DNA of 64,000 nt from assembly GCA_038501785.1 (NCBI GenBank), contig JBAMJR010000053.1:9607001-9671000 (forward strand), read 5' to 3'. Both the position numbers and the translations under genes were made by a program. Source of the DNA: Myoxocephalus aenaeus. Its lineage: Eukaryota > Chordata > Actinopteri > Perciformes > Cottidae. A model generated the notes under the pieces. It had not been told where the DNA came from, made no database searches, and saw only the letters and a list, made by a program, of their open reading frames with translations. Shown piece by piece: positions 24,816 through 36,347 of this stretch (positions within the stretch are counted from its first letter, which is position 1; each line of letters starts with the position of its first letter).

Positions 24816-25036
24816 CTCTCTGGGCCGAGACCGGCCTGGATGCGTGTGGCGCTGTACCGCTGGGCCGCCGTTTCATGTCCATGGCCATGTGAGGATTGCC
24901 GGACGTACTGGTCGCCTTCCCTGGGTGATACGTCGGTACGCGGGAGCTGAGTGTCTCCTACAATTCTCCGATAATCCACCTCCTGGCTCTCCCTCGCACC
25001 ATCCGCACCAAAGTGCTCATAACCATACCCCTCCAT
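24816..25036 (-). CDS. impdh1: Retinal-type alternative first coding exon of impdh1
   Basis: An open frame from ATG at 25036 encodes 73 residues, MEGYGYEHFG... to ...QAGLGPE, and ends with AG before a gtgagt donor. Spliced to the exon at 20346, AG plus C makes Ser before MADYLIS. The join gives ...GLGPES-MADYL, the form of the mammalian retinal isoform. The segment GHETAAQRYSA matches the conserved core of that extension as known for mammals. It adds 74 residues, for 588 aa in all. In photoreceptors such extensions alter filament assembly and GTP feedback; that role is inferred here. The exon lies 4.5 kb upstream of the somatic start, so a separate promoter is likely. Confidence 0.88.
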
Positions 25037-25730
25037 CGTCCGTCCAAGGTCAGTCTCTGAATCCAGTGGCCTTTTTAGCCTCGCTGTGCCGCCCGCTTGC
25101 TTTCAAACAGATCAGTGAAAGTATCAAACAGCTGGAGGTTACATTTGTGTCAAACCAAAAGACCTCTTGAAACCCTGAAATCATATGAACTTCATCACCC
25201 AAGTTTGGATTAAATTACATTCCCGCTTTTGTTTCTAAATATTCTTATCTGGATTCCCGTGTCTGCTCCTTTCACTCCGCCTTCCAGACCAGATACGGAG
25301 CTGCAGAGGTGTTCCCACAGACAGAGAACACGAAAAAAGAAGACCTGTGTCCGGCTCCTCCGTCTGCCCCTGCACAGGATGCACCTGCCTACAAAAAGGC
25401 AACCAGCCACCTCGAGGCGTGTCAATAGAGGGCGTCACCTAGGAGATTCTCCCACTGAGAGGGTGTCACCGTGGAAATGATGCCAGCAGCAGAACCTTGT
25501 TGTGGAGAGGCTGTTGTGCTGAGATTCTCGAAATCTTGGAGGAGAGTTTCTGTCACGGGGGCAGAGGGTATAATGGAAAGTATAGACGAGCCATGTACTG
25601 TACTAGGATAAAGCAGCCATTGCCCTGAGCGTTGCTCTCCAAGATGAATGGAGTGAGTGCCACTGTCCTGCTGAGTGCCCCATGAAGCTCTCCATGTCTT
25701 GCTCCCTCTCTATGTATGGGCTAATCCTGC
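25037..25730 (-). promoter_or_regulatory. impdh1: Candidate retinal impdh1 promoter with CRX/OTX-type motifs
   Basis: Two core homeodomain motifs of the kind bound by CRX/OTX lie upstream of the retinal start: GGATTA at 25207-25212 (about 170 bp away) and TAATCC at 25722-25727. Hexamers arise by chance, so this is only suggestive. Their placement before a retinal-type exon is the reason for listing them. Confidence 0.3.
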
Positions 25731-27639
25731 TTTCTATCGCTGGCACCACGTCCTTTTCACAAAGAGGATTTCAGAATTAAAATGAGCAGGACTAGTGACG
25801 AGCACAAATAGAAAGATCGTTACTGCGGCCTGTTGTTTTGATTTGTGTCACTGGGCTTCATTAAAACCAAATGCATTCAGCAAACATAGCATTTCTGGAA
25901 ATGTTTGGCACAGAGGAGTGTCTTTGTTTTGTGTGATAAATGTAGCTTCTCACACCAGGACCCAAAGGGGTGTTTAGTATTTAGGCCGCATGGAAAATGT
26001 TGGGTTCCTATCTGTTGCTGAGTAAAACTATGCAAAATAAAAGTACAATAAGTTCTGGTTTAACACACACCACCTCCTAATAAAGTCAGAGGCCAAGGAT
26101 AAACCCACAAGCTAACACAACATGTACTTGTACCTTGACACTGATGAGTTTGGCTCATACCAAAGTGTCAGTGTTACACAAACACTTTGACTGGTTTCAA
26201 AATCCTACACCCGATGTCTGCAACCATGTGGTCCTTTTTATTATTACAGCCCCACCTTTTCACAAGTCACTTTGCTTCTTTTAGACACCAGAAAAGGGAA
26301 ATAACTCTTGCCTTTCGTGGGGAGGTACATACAGTACGCAAAGTACAGAATGTATGCGTTGACTTTTTGTGCGAAACTAAACGTGCGTATATATTTGACC
26401 CAGTGGAGAGGATTCCCCTCCACACATACACACACACACATACACACAAGTGCCCCGCCACTCCTCTCAAAGGGATCACCTCCAGGTGTTTGTGACAGTT
26501 GGTGAGACGTTAAGATGGAAAATCCTCTTAGCCCATCCTCTGAGGTTCCCCACTTACAACTCGCATTCATCGTTAACACATGGTAACGGTAACCCCTCAC
26601 CCACACGGTGAAGATAACACATAAGGAAGGCGACTTTTAGCACCAAAGATAGATTAGGAGTAACACATTTGTAATCTTGAGGAGATGCTGCTGCTCTGAG
26701 TGTAGACCATTGTTGCACCTTAAAATCATGTTATCAATGGCATTAAAGGGTCTGTGTCCCGTGCACCAAAGGGCATGGGAGCACACTCTTAATTTCACAT
26801 GTGCATGTCCTCGGGTTGTGCACGGTCCCTCCTCATTCGATTACAATTATCAGAATGAATGTCATGTGCACAGTGTGGATACTTATTGGCTGTCTGAGAC
26901 AAAATCAGAGTCATACGGTTTAGCACAAGGGAAACCGTTCGCCCTTTTCCACTTGTGTGCGAATGGCCACTAACGATATGATGCATCAGATGATCTGAGT
27001 CTATTGTACAGTTGTAATTCATTTCACTTTGAATAAATGTGTTGTCTTCTCTATCACGTGATGCTTTTAAAAAAGAGGTCAAATGCGCTCTAAAAAGTTG
27101 ATCTGGGATTGATTTATATTCATGAGTTATATTTTTCTGTAATTGCTGCAGTTATTTTCAATAAAAAACAAGTGTCACATGAGCAATAGCAAAGAGCACA
27201 GGTGATGTAGAGCAGGCAGAAGTAGCAGTAGTAGAGCTGTGCAGTGATATTTGAATAAAACTACATTTTACTCATGGGAATCAGTGTACTGGTCATGGAA
27301 AGTGCTCCGCAGCCTGTAAAATCAGTCGTACAATGTGTTCTGGGGCTGTGATGAGAGCTAAAGTCAGAGAAAGTAAAAGGACAGCCTGGGTTACAAAAAC
27401 CCTGGGGCAAAAAATGTGCAGTTGGTACACAGCCACCTTCCCATATATACACATTCCCCATTTGGCACAAAGCACACCAACGACTATACATGGCAGCTCC
27501 ATTAAACCCCCAGAGACCAAGCAGTACTCCAGTGTGAGTAGTTTGATTTATCAAATATATGTAAAAAACTAGATTTTGACTATCAGTACTCAAAACTTAC
27601 TTTTTACAAGAAGGGTCTTTTTTTTTTTTTTTTTACAGT

Positions 27640-27850
27640 ATACGGGTTGTCTAGTTTTTAATCACTCTCATCATTTCACTTTACCAGTTTTTCTTACTCA
27701 TTTTTATCAAGTTTTATGTTCTATTTTTATTCATGTTTTTGTTCTTTTTTATCTCAACTGTTCATACGACTTCATCGTATTCTGTAAAGCACTTTGTAAC
27801 CGTGTTTTGAAGTGCATTGCCCTACATAGTCTTACGGCAGTCTATAAAAA
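27640..27850 (+). mobile_element. Probable L2/SINE 3' tail relic
   Basis: T-rich sequence ending in gtaaagcactttgtaaccgt and gtgttttgaagtgcattgcc. This is a degraded form of the 3' tail shared by teleost L2 LINEs and their dependent SINEs. Confidence 0.4.
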
Positions 27851-29789
27851 CAGATGCACAGACTAACTCAAAAGAATAAACTGAAATGCAAGATCAAACT
27901 TGTGTTGGCCGTTCACCAAATAATGAAGACAGCTTGTGGCCGTGGGTGCTGGGCAGAATGTCTTATCAACATTTCAACCTTTTTCCTACTGTTTCTGACT
28001 GCTTCGTTCCAAACATAAAAACATATACACGAGAGGCATTTGTCAGAGAACATTACGGCATGTGACAGCAGGAAAAGCTCTGTAACTGATGCCATTACTG
28101 ATGGCTGAATTCCATTGAGCTGCATCAGTCGCAGGGTCCTGATATTGTGCTTGTTGTCTCACTGTCACGGCTTAATGAGACATTTGAATGGAACAGAGCC
28201 ATTGTTAATATTATTAGCAACACCCATGCTTTTCCAATTACGTCAAGTCTGCTGAGAAAATGTCAATTATGAAACTTTTTTAATATTAGAAGACTAAATA
28301 CAACTTACACAGTATTCTACTGAAACGCAGTCAAGCAAGACTCAAAGAAACCTGTGATCTGAGCTCTTTACTGTCATACACTGACACCTAGTGGAGGTAA
28401 CGTGTTATTGCCCCGAGTAAGGGATTTTGTTATGTGCAGTTTTAATATTTCCCTGCACAGATGTACTGTACTATATTTGTCAACTCTTACAGGAAGCAAA
28501 TCAGAATATGTTTCCAGCTAATCACTGGGAAAGACTGATAATGACTACATTAGTTGTATTGTGTTCATTATTTGTTCATTTTGTCCATAATGTGTTCATT
28601 GCTTCACTTGTTAATGATCGCCCGGTCAACAACTGGATGGATTCTGTGTCAAATGACTAAAGAGTTTCCTTTGATTCATAGTCGTTCTTGTCTGCCTATT
28701 TTACTGGCTCGGCTCACCTTTTAGTGGAGTTGTAGCTTCACATCGATCATGATGAATATTGTCCCTCAAAGCAGTGAAAGGAAAACCAAAAGGATATCAT
28801 GGGGTGCAGATGAGTCGTCTGAACTATTGGCTGCCAGTCAACTTTTTCTGGCAGTGAAAACCGCAGAGCAGACCCAGACTCTAAAAGCTGCTTACGCAAC
28901 TTCTTGCATTATTTTTTTGAATCGTGGGAAAATCACAACACTTCTTGCATTTCTGAAAAAGGAGCCAACAGACAAAAGCAATCAGCAACGCACGAAGGAA
29001 ATGATTTACAACTGTGCAGGCTTGTGTGAAACATTGCAGCATGCTCAACTTTTCTTGTGTCTCACATCTTACAGCAATATTGTCTTGAAATTCAAGATCA
29101 TGCCAAGTTTCAAACTAACAAAGTGGCAACCATGAAGTACTGATTAGTCATGTGATCTATTATCAAGTGCTTGGTGTTGATTTAAGGGCTTGCCTATACA
29201 TATGTGACCTCGTCCTCCCAGTGAACTGTGCCGATGGCTATGCAAGTTGGAGTTTCCTCAGAAACAGTGCCAATAAGCCTCAGGGGATAAAACAGCACTG
29301 ATATTTTGCTCTGCTAACTCTTCTGAATGGGGACATTTCCAGAGTAAAAGTCTGGAATGTGAACACATTCTTAAAAGCTAGATTTTTTTCTTTTGTTGGT
29401 AAAAGATGACAGGTCTTCTAACAAGTTTTTCCAGTGTGGTTCCAGGTAACAATTCTCAGCGAGTCCATCAAGATATGTCAGTCTTGAAAGTGCAATTTAA
29501 ATACAGTGGTTTTCAGTAATTGTCCCTGCTCACTCTTTGGTCTTTGAGTCACTGAGAACACACGTCCAATACATTCCTCAACAACACTTTCCTTTTGTCT
29601 GTAAACGTTAACCTAATCTTTTAAAACAAATAACTCATTGGCTTGTGATCGGATCCAAAACGAGGAAGTAAAAAGCATGTATTTCATGAGAATAGCTCTA
29701 GTCTAAACATTGGCTATTAGAGTCCAATATGGGATCTCTATCAAGAGATACCAAGTTTCTAAAACACCAAAAGATCAACTAAAAGTCTT

Positions 29790-30300
29790 TCCACCCAGAC
29801 TGAAATATCTCAACGACTCCAGGATGGATGGCCATACACATTCATTGTCCCCAGAGGATGAATACTGACCTTTCCCTTTCCCTCTATAGTATCTTAAAGA
29901 AAAAGCACTGGTAGACTCAGTTCTTTCTAATGCCACACCTATAACTACACACTCTCAGAATCAATTCATTCTCAAACTAACCCAACCGCCGCTCAAGTGA
30001 CATCACGATATTCAGCAGATTTTGTGCAGCTCCCTCTGGAGCCCAAAAACAAGTCTTCATTCAAGGCTTTGATGTGTAAATTTGGTGGAGTTCCCCTTTA
30101 ATTTTCCATCCATGTCATCAGGTATGTTAATTTGACCGAAAGCTAACAACTACCGTAACCACAAGCATCAACTGTACTTTGTGTTGAGTGCTAATTATAG
30201 TTTCCATGCTAAACCGGCTAGGCTTAGATGGTGAACATAGCAAACATGCTAGCCTTATCATTGTGAGCATGCTGACTTTAGCCTGTACACTATTTCTGGT
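29790..30300 (+). repeat. Composite dispersed repeat
   Basis: It starts with ctcaacgactccaggatgga and ttcattgtccccagaggatg and ends with atggtgaacatagcaaacat and gtgagcatgctga. The second half is related to the block at 2020-2140 in the prrt4 intron. The family is a common teleost dispersed repeat that I cannot name. Confidence 0.45.
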
Positions 30301-30551
30301 AAAAAAAAAAAAAAAAAAATACATATAAACCTGCAGTGCTTTTACATTCTATAATGAAAAAAAAAAGCTTATAGTGGGTGTTTTGTAGGTCAGACCCAAT
30401 TTATTTAAATTATACAATTCAAACATAAATACGTTTAAAAAATATCCTAGTTGGCTAATAACTAGTCATCATTAACAGTAAAGAAGAATGAGCACATGGC
30501 AATCCAATGGAAACTCCTCCGCTCATCTATGTGACCATTCAGGAAATGATA

Positions 30552-30556
30552 ACGTG
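30552..30556 (+). promoter_or_regulatory. hilpda: Candidate hypoxia-response core (ACGTG) before hilpda
   Basis: ACGTG, the core of a HIF site, lies about 40 bp before the probable transcribed region. A second core in reverse (CACGT, 30914-30918) lies just inside the first intron. Mammalian HILPDA is a direct HIF target. Five-base matches are weak evidence on their own. Confidence 0.3.
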
Positions 30557-30589
30557 ATGTCACAGTTACGCATCATTAAAAGTTAAGCC

Positions 30590-30828
30590 TGTTCGATGTG
30601 CAGCTCAGACGGCAGCGCAGACGGAGGCTGACTGACAGACAGACAGCAGCGGAGAGGTTTCAGCGGGACGAAGAGTTTTCTCTCGGCGAATTCAAAAAGA
30701 AAACACAAACTCCTTTTGTACTTTTGTACTTTTGTACTTTTGTTGATGGAAACGAGGCTCCTTTTGCCCGCACAACAGCCACGAGAGAGAGAGAAAGAGC
30801 GAGACACCGCAGGTTTGCCGAGCCTTTG
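30590..30828 (+). other. hilpda: Probable noncoding first exon of hilpda
   Basis: GC-richer sequence ending agcctttg before a gtaaga donor at 30829, followed by an intron to the CAG acceptor at 31693-31695. HILPDA in mammals likewise has a noncoding first exon and a single coding exon. Inside is a three-fold CTTTTGTA tandem repeat (about 30714-30740). The transcription start is not visible and the left edge is a guess. Confidence 0.45.
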
Positions 30829-31721
30829 GTAAGATACCTTTCTTTACCAACCAAATATCGTGTGTCAGGGAGCTCATTTTCAGGGTAAAAGACGAGCTTT
30901 AAGCGCGTCACACCACGTCGTGTTGTACGTCTTCCAAAGCCACGCGCTCTGTTGGGATGCTGCCTTCAAGTTCATTTCCTACGCGTCTGTATTTACATAA
31001 CCATTAGCTTACAGCCATGGGTTCAGTTTCAAGTCGAATGTGTGTCGCCCCGCAGTAAAGCAAAGAGCAGAACAACACGACAGTGACTCTTGTAACAACC
31101 GTGGTGTTTAGTGGCTTTTATTTTTTTGGAAAAGGAAGAGAAGCCGATAGAGTCATGTTTTTAAAGCACATTGAATATAGAAGATTTAAAAGAAAACTGT
31201 TGAATGCATCACTTTGACTACACATATTGAAAATGTTCCACGCACCGCAAACCAAACATCAATTCTGACGTCAACATAAAGAGGTTATTTTTGGGCTGAT
31301 TATGATCCTAAATTCTATACTTCCAATTGCCTCAAAATGCACCAATACCCTGGTTCTTCCTGTTAAGTGTGGTCTGAGGAACAGTAGCTTCCTTTCCAGA
31401 TATTCTTTCTCCATATACTCGAGTCATTTTCAACCCATTCCTGTTCTTAAAATCCTTGTGTACAGCAATAATGAACTAAACATGCAAACTGTTGTTTGAA
31501 ATTGTCCAAAAATAAATGTCAACATGTATTTATGCGTGCATGACTGCTATCAAAAATGTGAATATCTATCTATCTAGAGTTGAAACATCTCCAAAAATCC
31601 CATGTATCTTTTGTAATAACAACATCTGTAGTAACAAATACCCCAAATGTATACCTCACGAACCCTAAAACTGATGAATCTTTTTTCCTTTGCAGCCAGT
31701 TGTAATTTACCACAGGGAACC

Positions 31722-31928
31722 ATGGTGGCAGCAGTCCTCAAGATGTACTTTATTGGAACGGCGCTGAGCGTCCTCGCAGTCATTTATGGAATAGTGGACT
31801 CCTTTGGTGGTTTGATGTACGCCCAGGACCATCACTACATCATGGACCTGGACCAGCAGACACGGAGGCCGCTCTCCTCGGGCAGCCACCGGAGAGGATC
31901 GCCTCTGACTAAAAACATCGGCGCATGA
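31722..31928 (+). CDS. hilpda: Hypoxia-inducible lipid droplet-associated protein, 68 aa
   Basis: A 68-aa protein starting MVAAVLKMYFIGTALSVLAV and ending SPLTKNIGA, encoded in one exon after a tttccTTTGCAG acceptor. The N-terminal hydrophobic helix (about 4-24) followed by a short polar, basic tail matches HILPDA (63 aa in human; compare its VLNLYLLGVVLTLLS helix and the following ME/VD-S-GL). In mammals HILPDA coats lipid droplets and inhibits adipose triglyceride lipase, raising triglyceride storage in hypoxia. The N-terminal half carries the inhibitory activity and is the conserved part here. Similarity beyond residue 32 is weak. Position next to impdh1, as in human 7q32.1, settles the identity. 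The ATG sits in a good context (gggaaccATGG). Confidence 0.88.
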   Translation: MVAAVLKMYFIGTALSVLAVIYGIVDSFGGLMYAQDHHYIMDLDQQTRRPLSSGSHRRGSPLTKNIGA

Positions 31929-32243
31929 AGGGAAACATTTTGGTCACGCTTTTTAAATGGCAGCTGGATGGACATTCTGGCTGCTGTGGCACTGGATGGA
32001 CAGACGGGACGGACATCACTGTGATGTCTGACTTACGTCTGCGTTACACAGATTGTTGATGCACTGTCCCACAGCGTGCCTTTGTGTTTGCTGTGCATAT
32101 CATGTATATCTAACGCATATAGCAGTTTGTGTTAAAGCAACTACGGACTTGATAAGAAATGTTACAGCACTACTGAACAATTTGCACTAAAAAAACGAGA
32201 ATGATTTTTCTTTTTAATGTTTATTTTAATGTTTATTTTTCTG

Positions 32244-32249
32244 AATAAA
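32244..32249 (+). terminator. hilpda: hilpda poly(A) signal
   Basis: AATAAA 315 bp after the stop, followed by T- and GT-rich sequence, giving a short 3' UTR. Confidence 0.65.
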
Positions 32250-33464
32250 AGGATGTTTTAAATGTTTGAAGTGTCGCATTGAGTACAAACTGCAGCCTCT
32301 TTAGAGAAACTGTTTACTGAAGAGTAATAGTTATAGTAAAATAATAGGATGTAGTGAAAGATACTGAAAACCATTTCAGCAATGATTTAGGAACTACAGA
32401 TAGAGTCTAGTTCTCTCGGTCCCAAGACAGTGGGCACAAACATTGTTATTTCCCCCTTTTTTTAAAACAGTCGAAGACAAAACACACAAGCGCTCGGTCT
32501 TCTTTGTGTTAATGGAGTGAAGACATGACTCTTTCCTCCCAAACAGGACTGTATCAAATTAAAGTCATGTCAACATTAAGGACTGATTCATCCGATAACC
32601 GCATGTAACGTCTCTATGGCAAGCCCCGAGAGATGCGGGTCCCAGCACGGCCCAGGCTGGGGGGTAGACCGGAAGAAACCGTTTAATGAGAGCTATTTCC
32701 CTTTTCTGAAAGGCTGGTTGCACAACAGGCACGCCGTGATGAGGCTTGCGTGGATAATTGCCCCTGTGGTTTATGAGTATGTATACTGACAATGAAGCAA
32801 ATGGATGAATCAATGTAATGTGAAAACGATTGCTCAAACGTCGAAGGCACGGGGAGTTATCACTGATGTTTAGCCTCATTTTAGCGTTTTGTTTGACTTT
32901 TATGGGTTGGTTTCCGTGCGCATCAGTCTCATTGCTCTCATCAGACCCAGATTTTAGTGGTCAAAGGTCATGTTTTTTTGGGCATAACTCAAGAATGAAT
33001 AAATAATGACAATTTCACACAATTGTCTAACAGGGTAATCTAGTGTAATCATGGAATTGGTGGACAGACATGGCTGCAAACATATGGGAACTTTAGTTCT
33101 GGTGAAAGGGAAAGTTAATACTGCCCTTTCAGTACATTCGTGACATAGAGCCATTAAGTACATGTTCAAACAAATCTTTTACACAGGATCGGCAAGCTGA
33201 ACCATCTGAATCACGAGTGTCTCTCGTTGAGTCAGAAGGTTGCGGCAGTGGAATTCCCCTTTGTGGGGACTGAGAGCGCCGCTATCAACTCAGCCGTGAT
33301 ATACAACACGTCATTCAGTGATTGAGAGCTCGTCAATAAAAGACTGTGCAAGCCACAAAAACACAATGTATAGAAGGGAACAAAACATCCACCTGAAACA
33401 GACTGAACCGACTGCTGAGCTAAAGAGTCAGAAGCAGAAACAGTAATGGCTGACAGATGTGAGA

Positions 33465-33600
33465 TGAGATAAGATACGTCTTTGTTGATCCCCAGACGGG
33501 AAATTCAGTTGTTGCAGCAACACAAGGACATAAATAAGTGCATATACACAGAGAAAGTAAAACAAATGAGTAATTAGAAGGATATAAAGAAAAGTAAAAA
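33465..33600 (-). mobile_element. Non-LTR retrotransposon 3' end, minus strand
   Basis: The + strand reads tctttgttgatccccagacg then ggaaattcagttgttgcagc. This is the reverse complement of the GAATTTCCC...GGGGATCAA tail of a widespread teleost LINE, followed by A-rich degraded sequence. It carries no open coding region. Confidence 0.5.
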
Positions 33601-34179
33601 TACAACAACAAAAATAGCAATTATAGAATTACAATGCAAACAGTATACAAACAGTACTCGTGACCTGAGTAGTACTGGAACTGTTATAACTAATAGTGTG
33701 ATACTCTCTCAAGCAAAGGGACATTGTGATTATAGCAGTATATACTAAAGTGATATGATACCACCAACTAACAGTGTTCAGCAAAATAGTGTAGGAATAA
33801 AGTAAAATAGAACATAAGGTGAAATGCATTGATATACAGTAATGAACAGTACAGCAATATAGCACAGAATGTGGCATAGAATATAAACAAATTATAAAGT
33901 AGTATCAGCATAGTTTAGTATGATTTATAATGAATAAAACGAGCACTTCTACTCGTGATAATGTTGCACCCAGGGTGGGATGATCAAAGTGGGTGCCACT
34001 TTGGCTTTGAGCGGAGTGAAGCAATCACTTAGCTTATTTGACAGAAAATAAAGAAACTGCGTTGTCAGCGACTTTAAATCTTTGGATTGAACGATTGTAA
34101 TTTTCCCGTGTATCATCACACGGCCAGAAGCACGACCCAAATGAAAGCGAATGAACGCTCCATATCTGCTCCGTGTGTA

Positions 34180-35315
34180 ATTAGCAACTTGTTTTCCAAA
34201 CTAAAGGACAAAAAAGTGTCCGATTGGCGTTTCATGGCTGGTCCCTCCTGGTTTACCTCTGCTGTTGCTCTGTGTTGTCCTGTCTCCAGGCCTGCGGGGC
34301 AGTATTAGTCAGCACACCTGGGCCTGGTGTGCTTTGTGCTCACAGGCCGCAGTAGCAGACCCTCCTTTACACTCCTCCTCTCCCACACACCTCTGCGTTG
34401 TGGTTTTTGTTCCAGTTTATTTATTTGAGCAACACGAGAGCTATGCAGACCATTTTCCCACCTCCAGCCCCTTCACTGCTGACTATACAGATGTGTGCTG
34501 CCCCTTTGTTCCCATCGCAAGACGGGCTGTGGTTTGTGTTTGTTTTTTGATAAATTTGCTGTAAATAAATTACTTTATTATTTAGAATAAGGTGAGTCTG
34601 TTTTTGCAACACATTTAAGCGTTTTCCAATCCAAAAAAAAACATTGGCAGGATAACAGGGTTTGTCAGTGCTTTCCAAAAACGGTTTCATATTTCATTGA
34701 TGTGTTTCAGGGAAGCCCAAAAAGGCTGTTACAAACTGCGGGTATTATGGGAAGTGTATAGGATTCAGCATGTATTCAGCTTGACCCATTTGGGCAATAT
34801 GACAGGTCTTTGGGTTTGTGCGTGTGGAGTGTTTTAGTCCTTAACTTGACAAAACAAAACAAAAATAGTGGAGCTTGAAGAGTTAAACCTCCATTAAGCT
34901 ATCCGCAGTCAACATGTTTCTCTGTCCTTTGTTCCTAGTTTTACCTCAGGCCGAGGAAGTGTGCCAGCTTGGTTTAAAGCTTTCTCTCTGTCAGGGATTA
35001 CAGTGATGGTTACAGTGGTATTCACACACACTGCCAGATACCAGTAATCATAGTTAGTCATTCAAAGAACATGTTTAATGTTTAGACATAATGTACCACT
35101 AGTTCACACAAAGTTATCACAACTTGGTTGATTTGACCTCTCCTCATGTTAGTGCCTGATTCCTCTTCCCCTGAACAGCATGAAGCCCTCACTAGTATAA
35201 TAATAATAACTTCATTTATATAGCACCTTTAAAAACAAAGTTTACAAAGTGCTCTTCAGAGAAGCAAAGCATAGCCATACATAACGTCAATACCGGTAAA
35301 CATAAAAGGACCATA
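34180..35315 (+). repeat. Left copy of a direct repeat flanking the sortilin gene
   Basis: It shares near-identical sequence with 49664-50307, from attagcaacttgttttccaa to the final gtaaacataaaaggaccata. This copy has about 510 bp (roughly 34472-34990) absent from the other. The last 120 bp is an L2/SINE-type tail in reverse (tttatatagcacctttaaaa). Whether the rest is a transposon or a segmental duplication is unresolved. Confidence 0.8.
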
Positions 35316-35730
35316 AAGGCAATTGATACAACAAAACCAAACAAATAACCCAAAAAGAGCAAAATCAAACAAATACATTAATTACATAAACAAACAAAAA
35401 CAGGGGAACAAAATAACTGCATAAAAGGACATAAAAGGACAACATCACTTAAAAGCAATTATATAAAAATGAGTATAGCTCGTAATGATTTACATTTTTC
35501 TCTAATTGGGTCTGATGGATTTTTTCAGGAATTCAACATCTGAATAGTATTACAATATCGAAGGTCAAATACTCTTTATTCCAGTTTAAAGGGTTCAAAA
35601 CATAAATATGAGGTGAACGTAAGATTGAATAAACTCAACATTGAGGTAATCTTTTCCCCATGGTGGGATCAAGTAAACGGGCCACAGCTGTGCCAGATCA
35701 GCTCCAGGCAAAACAGCTGTGTGTCTCCAG

Positions 35731-35777
35731 ACTTCTTGGTAAGAAGTATCCCACGTGTATGTGGGATACTTCTTGGT
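35731..35777. repeat. Nested perfect hairpins with direct repeats
   Basis: A 14-bp perfect inverted repeat, AAGAAGTATCCCAC (35741-35754) and its complement (35761-35774), has a 6-base loop. The word ACTTCTTGGT flanks it on both sides (35731-35740 and 35768-35777), so the left copy can also pair with the left arm. Two mutually exclusive hairpins are therefore possible. Confidence 0.85.
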
Positions 35778-36347
35778 CGGTTGACTTGCAGGCATTGGTC
35801 TGAAACATTACTGCAGCCAACCATTAGTTGTGCGTAAAAGCGATTTGGCACCTGCCCGAGACTCAGTCAGCTGGGAGCACCATGCCGTCCTCTGGCGTTC
35901 ACTTGTGCCACTACCAATACAATCAGGAAGACCAGTGCTCTGTTATGCTGCAACCACGCCCCCTTAGAGTGTCAGAACTTCTCTAAATAAAAAAAATAAT
36001 AATAATAATAATTTCTTTATTCTGAACGCACACATTCACCTCGCTCTGATTCCCACATGTACGTTCCTTGCAAATGGCCACACGGTACGTTTCCATCAAA
36101 CACACTTTGAAGTGCAGATCCTCCCAGCAGCTCAGGTCACCTGGATGCGGGCAGAAACACCTGCTGGCGGAGGACGCACTACTTCACACAGCACTTTTTT
36201 GTTGTTGATGTGAAGGACCCGTCCAAGCTCGTCCCACCCACACTTGCTCTCAGAGCGCAACACTAATAACCAAGTCAGTGTCGGCAGCCATCTCGCTTTC
36301 TGGTCCTCTTATTTTTTTAGTGAGGTCCCCTTATTTTCTCATCGGAT

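Larger units (their letters stand above)
25731..30590. other. impdh1-hilpda intergenic region
   Basis: About 4.9 kb between divergently transcribed genes. It contains an L2-like tail (27640-27850), a composite dispersed repeat (29790-30300) and an A-rich run at 30301-30319. The 128-codon open frame at 28749-29135 shows no recognisable domain and is treated as chance. Confidence 0.55.

Noticed and set aside
28749..29135. 128-codon open frame between impdh1 and hilpda
   Set aside because: No recognisable domain, no splice or promoter context, and ordinary composition; consistent with chance.
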